A stretch of DNA of 18,142 nucleotides from contig JAGAKC010000427.1 of NCBI GenBank assembly GCA_017848155.1, positions 1-18,142 of the forward strand. Direction: 5' to 3'. Position numbers and translations under genes: made by a program. A model generated the notes under the pieces. It searched no databases. It saw only the letters and a program-made list of their open reading frames with translations, and was not told the DNA's origin. The number at the start of each line of letters is the position of its first letter. The first letter of the stretch is position 1. This document shows, piece by piece, positions 15,065-18,142 of the stretch. The stretch is from Oscillospiraceae bacterium (GTDB lineage Bacteria > Bacillota > Clostridia > Oscillospirales > Ruminococcaceae).

Positions 15065-15858
15065 TGAGCTTTACAGGCTACAGCATTTCGGTCAAGGGCG
15101 CATCTCACGAGGACACGGGCGAGCCGTGTCAGGATTCCGCACGTGTACACATCGACGGTGAGTATTCCGTTGCTGCGGTATCTGACGGTCATGGCAGCGG
15201 AAAGCATTTCCGCAGTGACGCAGGCAGCGAGGTGGCTACACGCATCGCCATACGCTCCATAATGGATTTCAGCGAAAGGAACGGCGGTCTTGACCGCATC
15301 TTCCGTGACGATGCAGAAAATGCCGCACGGCGGATAGCGGCCAATATGATCTGCGGCTGGAATGACGAGATCGCATCGCACAACAGCTTTGTTCCCTATA
15401 CCGACCGTGAGCATGAGATCATGCGGAAATACGGCGGATTATCCATTGAAACGGTATACGGAGCTACGCTTATCGTGGCGGCTGTGACGAACAGAGGTCT
15501 TTTCGGACTTCAGATAGGCGACGGTACCTTTGCCGCACAGGAGAAGCGTGGAAAGCTGTATTTTCCCATGCCCGAGGACGAGCGTCTTGTGGGAAATCTC
15601 ACCACGTCGCTGTGTGACAGTGATGCTATCAGCAGTGTACGATGGTTCTGGCGGCCGGGAACTTTTTCATCGGTCATCCTTTCCAGTGACGGACTGATAA
15701 ACTCGTTCCGATCGAAGGATGATTATTTAAGCTTTGGCGACAGGATAACTGCCGCAGTATCGTCTGGGCAGACCTCTGCGCTTGAGGCGCATCTGAAGGA
15801 GCGCACCACCTATGGCAGCCGTGACGATATTTCCGTGTCAGTCCTGACGCGGAAATAG
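15064..15858 (+). CDS. PP2C-type protein serine/threonine phosphatase
   Basis: This 264-aa phosphatase has the motifs of the PP2C metal site in order: D24 (PCQDSARV), DGHG (41-44), GD (152-153), SDG (208-210) and DD (254-255). It therefore looks catalytically competent. No TM helix or extra domain is present, so a cytoplasmic enzyme acting on Ser/Thr-phosphorylated partners is expected. It is translationally coupled to the TerY-like gene, the arrangement seen in TerY-PP2C-kinase triads, but no kinase gene follows. The next gene is a receiver protein with its own promoter about 130 nt on. Substrates and the matching kinase must be elsewhere or absent. Confidence 0.93.
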   Translation: MSFTGYSISVKGASHEDTGEPCQDSARVHIDGEYSVAAVSDGHGSGKHFRSDAGSEVATRIAIRSIMDFSERNGGLDRIFRDDAENAARRIAANMICGWNDEIASHNSFVPYTDREHEIMRKYGGLSIETVYGATLIVAAVTNRGLFGLQIGDGTFAAQEKRGKLYFPMPEDERLVGNLTTSLCDSDAISSVRWFWRPGTFSSVILSSDGLINSFRSKDDYLSFGDRITAAVSSGQTSALEAHLKERTTYGSRDDISVSVLTRK

Positions 15859-15896
15859 CGCAGTTTGCCCTCGGACTGAGATATGATATCAGATCA

Positions 15897-15916
15897 TTTG
15901 TTATACTATTAACAAA
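15897..15916. repeat. AT-rich inverted repeat after the PP2C gene
   Basis: TTTGTTA (15897-15903) and TAACAAA (15910-15916) form a 7-bp perfect inverted repeat with a TACTAT centre. It is followed by A's rather than T's on the plus strand, so it is not a plus-strand terminator. It could be an operator or a weak minus-strand hairpin. Confidence 0.3.
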
Positions 15917-15988
15917 AATGCATAATTAATCATCAAAAAAGCTATAAGGATTCTACATTGTAAATAAGGTTCAGGACTTGTTTTGCTA

Positions 15989-16017
15989 TTGACTTTTTTC
16001 GACGGATATTATATAAT
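15989..16017 (+). promoter_or_regulatory. SigmaA-type promoter of the receiver gene
   Basis: TTGACT (15989-15994), a 17-nt spacer and TATAAT (16012-16017), with the gene start at 16058 and an AAAAGGGG SD in between. This separates the receiver gene from the VWA-PP2C unit transcriptionally. Confidence 0.88.
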
Positions 16018-16057
16018 AATCTTAATATCATGTTATTTGTGAAAAGGGGTCACTAAA

Positions 16058-16501
16058 ATGAAAGAACGCAATACTCTGCTTATAGTGGACGACTTTGAAT
16101 TCAACCGACTTATGCTGAGCGATACTTTCAGCGATCGCAATGTTATAGAGGCTGACAACGGTCAGCGTGCCATTGAGGAATACGAAAGACACAAGGACGA
16201 GCTGTGCGCTGTCCTTCTTGACATTATGATGCCCGTTATGGACGGCTTCGGTGTGCTGGAGTATTTTGTGGAAAATAAGTACATAGACGATATTCCTGTA
16301 TTTATCATAAGCGCCGATACCTCTGACAAATCCCTGTCACGTGCGTATGACCTCGGTGCTGCCGATGTTATCGCAAAGCCTTTTAACATCAGATTTGTAC
16401 GCCGCCGCATAAACAATATCATCGAGCTTTACGATCAGCGCAGAGAGCTTCGCTCCGTTGTTGATGCGCAGAAGCAGATACTTGAGAATCCTTCCAAGTG
16501 A
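16058..16501 (+). CDS. Stand-alone response-regulator receiver protein
   Basis: This 147-aa protein has one CheY-like receiver domain: acidic pair D11/D12, phospho-acceptor D55 (LLDIMMPVMDG), S85 in place of the usual Thr/Ser, and K107 (IAKPF). After the domain only a helix remains (about 112-143, IELYDQRRELRSVVDAQKQ). In many clostridial relatives a very similar receiver and helix leads into GGDEF or HD-GYP domains. Here the gene stops, so it is either a true single-domain regulator or a shortened form. No histidine kinase is adjacent. It has its own promoter and terminator. Confidence 0.92.
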   Translation: MKERNTLLIVDDFEFNRLMLSDTFSDRNVIEADNGQRAIEEYERHKDELCAVLLDIMMPVMDGFGVLEYFVENKYIDDIPVFIISADTSDKSLSRAYDLGAADVIAKPFNIRFVRRRINNIIELYDQRRELRSVVDAQKQILENPSK

Positions 16502-16528
16502 TCGTGCAGAAGATTTTTTAATGATCAT

Positions 16529-16563
16529 GCTCCCGTGGTATGTAAGATACCATGGGAGCTTTT
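16529..16563 (+). terminator. Rho-independent terminator after the receiver gene
   Basis: A 13-bp stem with one G-U pair (16529-16541 with 16547-16559, GCTCCCGTGGTAT/ATACCATGGGAGC) has a GTAAG loop and TTTT after it. It lies 27 nt after the stop. The T-tract touches the -35 region of the spoIIP promoter. Confidence 0.88.
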
Positions 16564-16592
16564 GTATATTTCGGCAGGCGGCAGCATATACA
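16564..16592 (+). promoter_or_regulatory. SigmaE-like sporulation promoter of spoIIP
   Basis: GTATATT (16564-16570), exactly 14 nt, then CATATACA (16585-16592) resembles KMATATT-N14-CATACAMT with one -35 and two -10 mismatches. Start would be near 16599, just before GGAGGT (16607-16612). SpoIIP is sigmaE-dependent in B. subtilis. The same spacing is found in front of cwlD in this window. Confidence 0.6.
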
Positions 16593-16617
16593 TGTCCAAA
16601 AAGCATGGAGGTAAAGT

Positions 16618-17817
16618 ATGAGGATGCGTAATATTATTGCTGCTGCGGCGGTATTGGCTGTGCTGCCGCTGAGCTGTGCCGTGTCGGGAGCTTCCGCTGC
16701 GGATGTGATGGCTTCGGCGGCGGATGCCGCAATAAAGACGGCATACCATGCGGCTGGGGTGCCGTTTGATAACGCAGTATCAGCGGAGGCTGTGACGGAC
16801 GACAGCGCTGAAGCGGCAGCGGAGGAATCGCAAACGGATGTCACTACGGCCGTGGACGGGCTGATGCAGGATACACAGGAGAGTGAAGCGGCTGCGGAAA
16901 CTGTTGAAGCGCAGCAGACGTCAGAGGCTACAGGAGAAGATAACAAGGCGCAGGTCATCTCGCTCAACATCACAGAGTTTGATGAGGGTCTTGATTATAC
17001 AGCTGAGGGAAATCGCAGCGGAAGTATTCTGCGCAGGACATACGGTCGGTACACGTCGGGAGATTATCTGACCCTTGCAAGCGGTGCGCAGGTGAGAAAC
17101 TGCACCACTGACAGCAACGAGTCGCTCATCGAGGCGTCGGGGCATATGCCGTCGCTGGATATCCACTGCGATGTGGCGGAGCCGCAGGTGCTGATAATAC
17201 ATACACATGCCACTGAAAGCTTCGAGCCGTATACTCGTGACTATTTCGACACGGAGTTTCCGTTCCGCACACGTGACAGCAGCAGGAACATGGTGGCAGT
17301 GGGAGCGGTGCTTGCGCAGACTCTTGCGGACAACGGTATCTCGGTGGTGCATGACGGCACGCTTCATGACTATCCTGCGTACACGGGTGCATATGACCGC
17401 AGCGAGGAAACGATACGTGCTATCCTTGCAGAGTATCCCACGATAAAGGTGGTGATAGACCTGCACCGTGACGCTATAACGGAAGCCGACGGAAGCAGGG
17501 TAGCGCCTGTTGCGGAGATAGACGGAAAGAATGCCGCACAGTTCATGATAATCGCAGGCTGCGATAACGAGTATTTCGATATGCCGTACTACATAGAGAA
17601 TTTCAAGCTTGCAGCACTGCTGCAGAACAGTGCGGAGGTGATGTACCCGGGACTTGCACGTGCGGTGCTGTTTGACTATCGCAACTACAACCAGCATATC
17701 ACCACAGGGTCGCTGCTTATCGAGGTGGGAAGTCATGCAAACTCGCTTGACGAGGCGCTTTATACCGCACAGCTCCTTGGTGAGAGCATGGCTGCGGCGC
17801 TGAGAAGTCTTGAATAA
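16618..17817 (+). CDS. spoIIP: Stage II sporulation protein P (SpoIIP), peptidoglycan amidase/endopeptidase
   Basis: SpoIIP degrades septal peptidoglycan with SpoIID and SpoIIM during engulfment of the forespore. This 399-aa copy is the usual length. It has an N-terminal signal/anchor segment (about 5-27) and a long Ala/Glu-rich, low-complexity linker (about 30-110). The conserved catalytic domain has VLIIHTHATESF (H195, H197), VVIDLHRDA (H283) and YNQHITTGSLLIEVGSHAN (E369). The start has GGAGGT 5 nt upstream; a second in-frame ATG lies two codons on. It is monocistronic behind a sigmaE-like promoter and followed, about 130 nt later, by a strong hairpin. The gpr gene often found beside spoIIP is not seen in this window. 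Confidence 0.93.
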   Translation: MRMRNIIAAAAVLAVLPLSCAVSGASAADVMASAADAAIKTAYHAAGVPFDNAVSAEAVTDDSAEAAAEESQTDVTTAVDGLMQDTQESEAAAETVEAQQTSEATGEDNKAQVISLNITEFDEGLDYTAEGNRSGSILRRTYGRYTSGDYLTLASGAQVRNCTTDSNESLIEASGHMPSLDIHCDVAEPQVLIIHTHATESFEPYTRDYFDTEFPFRTRDSSRNMVAVGAVLAQTLADNGISVVHDGTLHDYPAYTGAYDRSEETIRAILAEYPTIKVVIDLHRDAITEADGSRVAPVAEIDGKNAAQFMIIAGCDNEYFDMPYYIENFKLAALLQNSAEVMYPGLARAVLFDYRNYNQHITTGSLLIEVGSHANSLDEALYTAQLLGESMAAALRSLE

Positions 17818-17840
17818 AAATGTCCGCCGCACTGATGAAG

Positions 17841-17860
17841 TGAACCCCAAAATATAGACA
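17841..17860 (+). mobile_element. Possible IS3-family terminal repeat (relic)
   Basis: TGAACCCCAAAATATAGACA has the TG outer end and the CCCCAAAAxxTAGACA core common at IS3/IS150-group ends. No transposase frame follows in the expected direction and no matching right end lies in the window, so it would be a solo end or decayed copy. The resemblance is recalled, not searched. Confidence 0.35.
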
Positions 17861-17917
17861 GAATTATTAAATAATATGAAAATGAGTTCGGTATTGTACC
17901 GGGTGTAGCCTGCCACG

Positions 17918-17952
17918 CAAAACGCAAAAAAATGACACACAAAACGCAAAAA
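17918..17952 (+). repeat. 13-nt direct repeat pair, 22-nt period
   Basis: CAAAACGCAAAAA occurs at 17918-17930 and again at 17940-17952. The 22-nt period is close to two helical turns. It may be a protein-binding pair or simple duplication debris next to the IS-like end. Confidence 0.45.
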
Positions 17953-17986
17953 TCCGCAGGTTGAAAAGAATCGACCTGCGGATTTT
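17949..17986. terminator. Long bidirectional hairpin terminator
   Basis: A 16-bp stem with one G-U pair (17949-17964 with 17971-17986; core AATCCGCAGGT/ACCTGCGGATT) has an AAAGAA loop, A's on the left and T's on the right. It can terminate spoIIP transcripts and any minus-strand transcript entering from beyond the right edge. Confidence 0.85.
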
Positions 17987-18142
17987 CATTTGTTGGATAA
18001 ATCGCGTTATAAAGCCAAATAGAGCGCTTCAGAGCACGAAATGATTCATATTTTCGAGAAAAAGTTGAAAACTTTTCGATCTCCGAAAACCGTTTTAGAA
18101 TTTTTTGTGCAATCCTAACAAAAACAGCTGATAACGATGATC

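Larger units (their letters stand above)
17818..18142. other. AT-rich intergenic stretch without a convincing gene
   Basis: The 325 nt after spoIIP hold an IS3-like end, a short direct repeat pair and a bidirectional terminator. The last ~150 nt contain small inverted repeats, for example AAAAGTT-GAA-AACTTTT around 18060-18076. A minus-strand frame is open from the right edge to 17760 but crosses the terminator and the antisense of spoIIP, so I do not call it a gene. No tRNA or rRNA is seen. Confidence 0.6.

Noticed and set aside
16921..17949. A 342-codon minus-strand frame over spoIIP
   Set aside because: Antisense to well-conserved SpoIIP motifs, with no SD or promoter; an effect of codon bias.
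17932..18045. Short plus-strand ORF after spoIIP (starts MTHKTQKSAG)
   Set aside because: It runs straight through the terminator stem, has no SD and is under 40 codons.

Overview
The window looks like a chromosomal segment of a Gram-positive anaerobe of the class Clostridia, most likely a Ruminococcus-like member of the Oscillospiraceae. The evidence is two sporulation genes (cwlD and spoIIP), clostridial-type small proteins (a DUF6472-like Cys-rich peptide, a toprim/DUF4093 protein, a BspA-type leucine-rich lipoprotein), and near-consensus housekeeping promoters (TTGAxx-17-TATAAT) with strong Shine-Dalgarno sites. The taxon is inferred from gene content; no rRNA is present.

Positions 1-5575 (plus strand) hold a tightly packed operon that enters from the left. 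It encodes the end of holA (DNA polymerase III delta), a toprim/RNase M5-like protein, an MBOAT O-acyltransferase and its DHHW/AlgJ-like partner (a two-gene polysaccharide or cell-wall O-acetylation module), an RluA-family pseudouridine synthase and a small lipoprotein. Most junctions overlap or abut, and the operon ends at a perfect hairpin terminator. Facing it on the minus strand (5572-7795) are an MBL-fold hydrolase and, behind their own promoter, ppa (inorganic pyrophosphatase) and maf.

Positions 7897-9460 hold a BspA-like LRR lipoprotein with a perfect consensus promoter, a leader of about 155 nt carrying two near-identical TGTAAA(A)CGTTTTA elements, and a strong terminator. Facing it on the minus strand (12287 down to 9459) is a run of cwlD, radA, a DUF2809/VanZ-like membrane protein, a 56-aa Cys-rich protein and a 33-aa charged/amphipathic mini-protein. 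The cwlD frame has a TAA where a conserved aromatic residue is expected, and it stays open for 23 more codons beyond it. A sigmaE-like promoter lies immediately upstream of cwlD.

Positions 12354-15858 are the most unusual part. Two tandem paralogous membrane proteins, each with three CxxC knuckles and two TM helices, are transcribed divergently from a VWA (TerY-like) + PP2C phosphatase pair. The two directions share a compact back-to-back promoter region whose -35 boxes are 8 bp apart. No kinase of the usual TerY/PP2C/kinase triad is present. This may be an undescribed signalling module.

Positions 15989-17817 hold a stand-alone receiver protein with its own promoter and terminator, then spoIIP behind a sigmaE-like promoter. 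The last ~325 nt are AT-rich and have no convincing gene. They hold an IS3-like terminal sequence, a 13-nt direct repeat and a long bidirectional hairpin.
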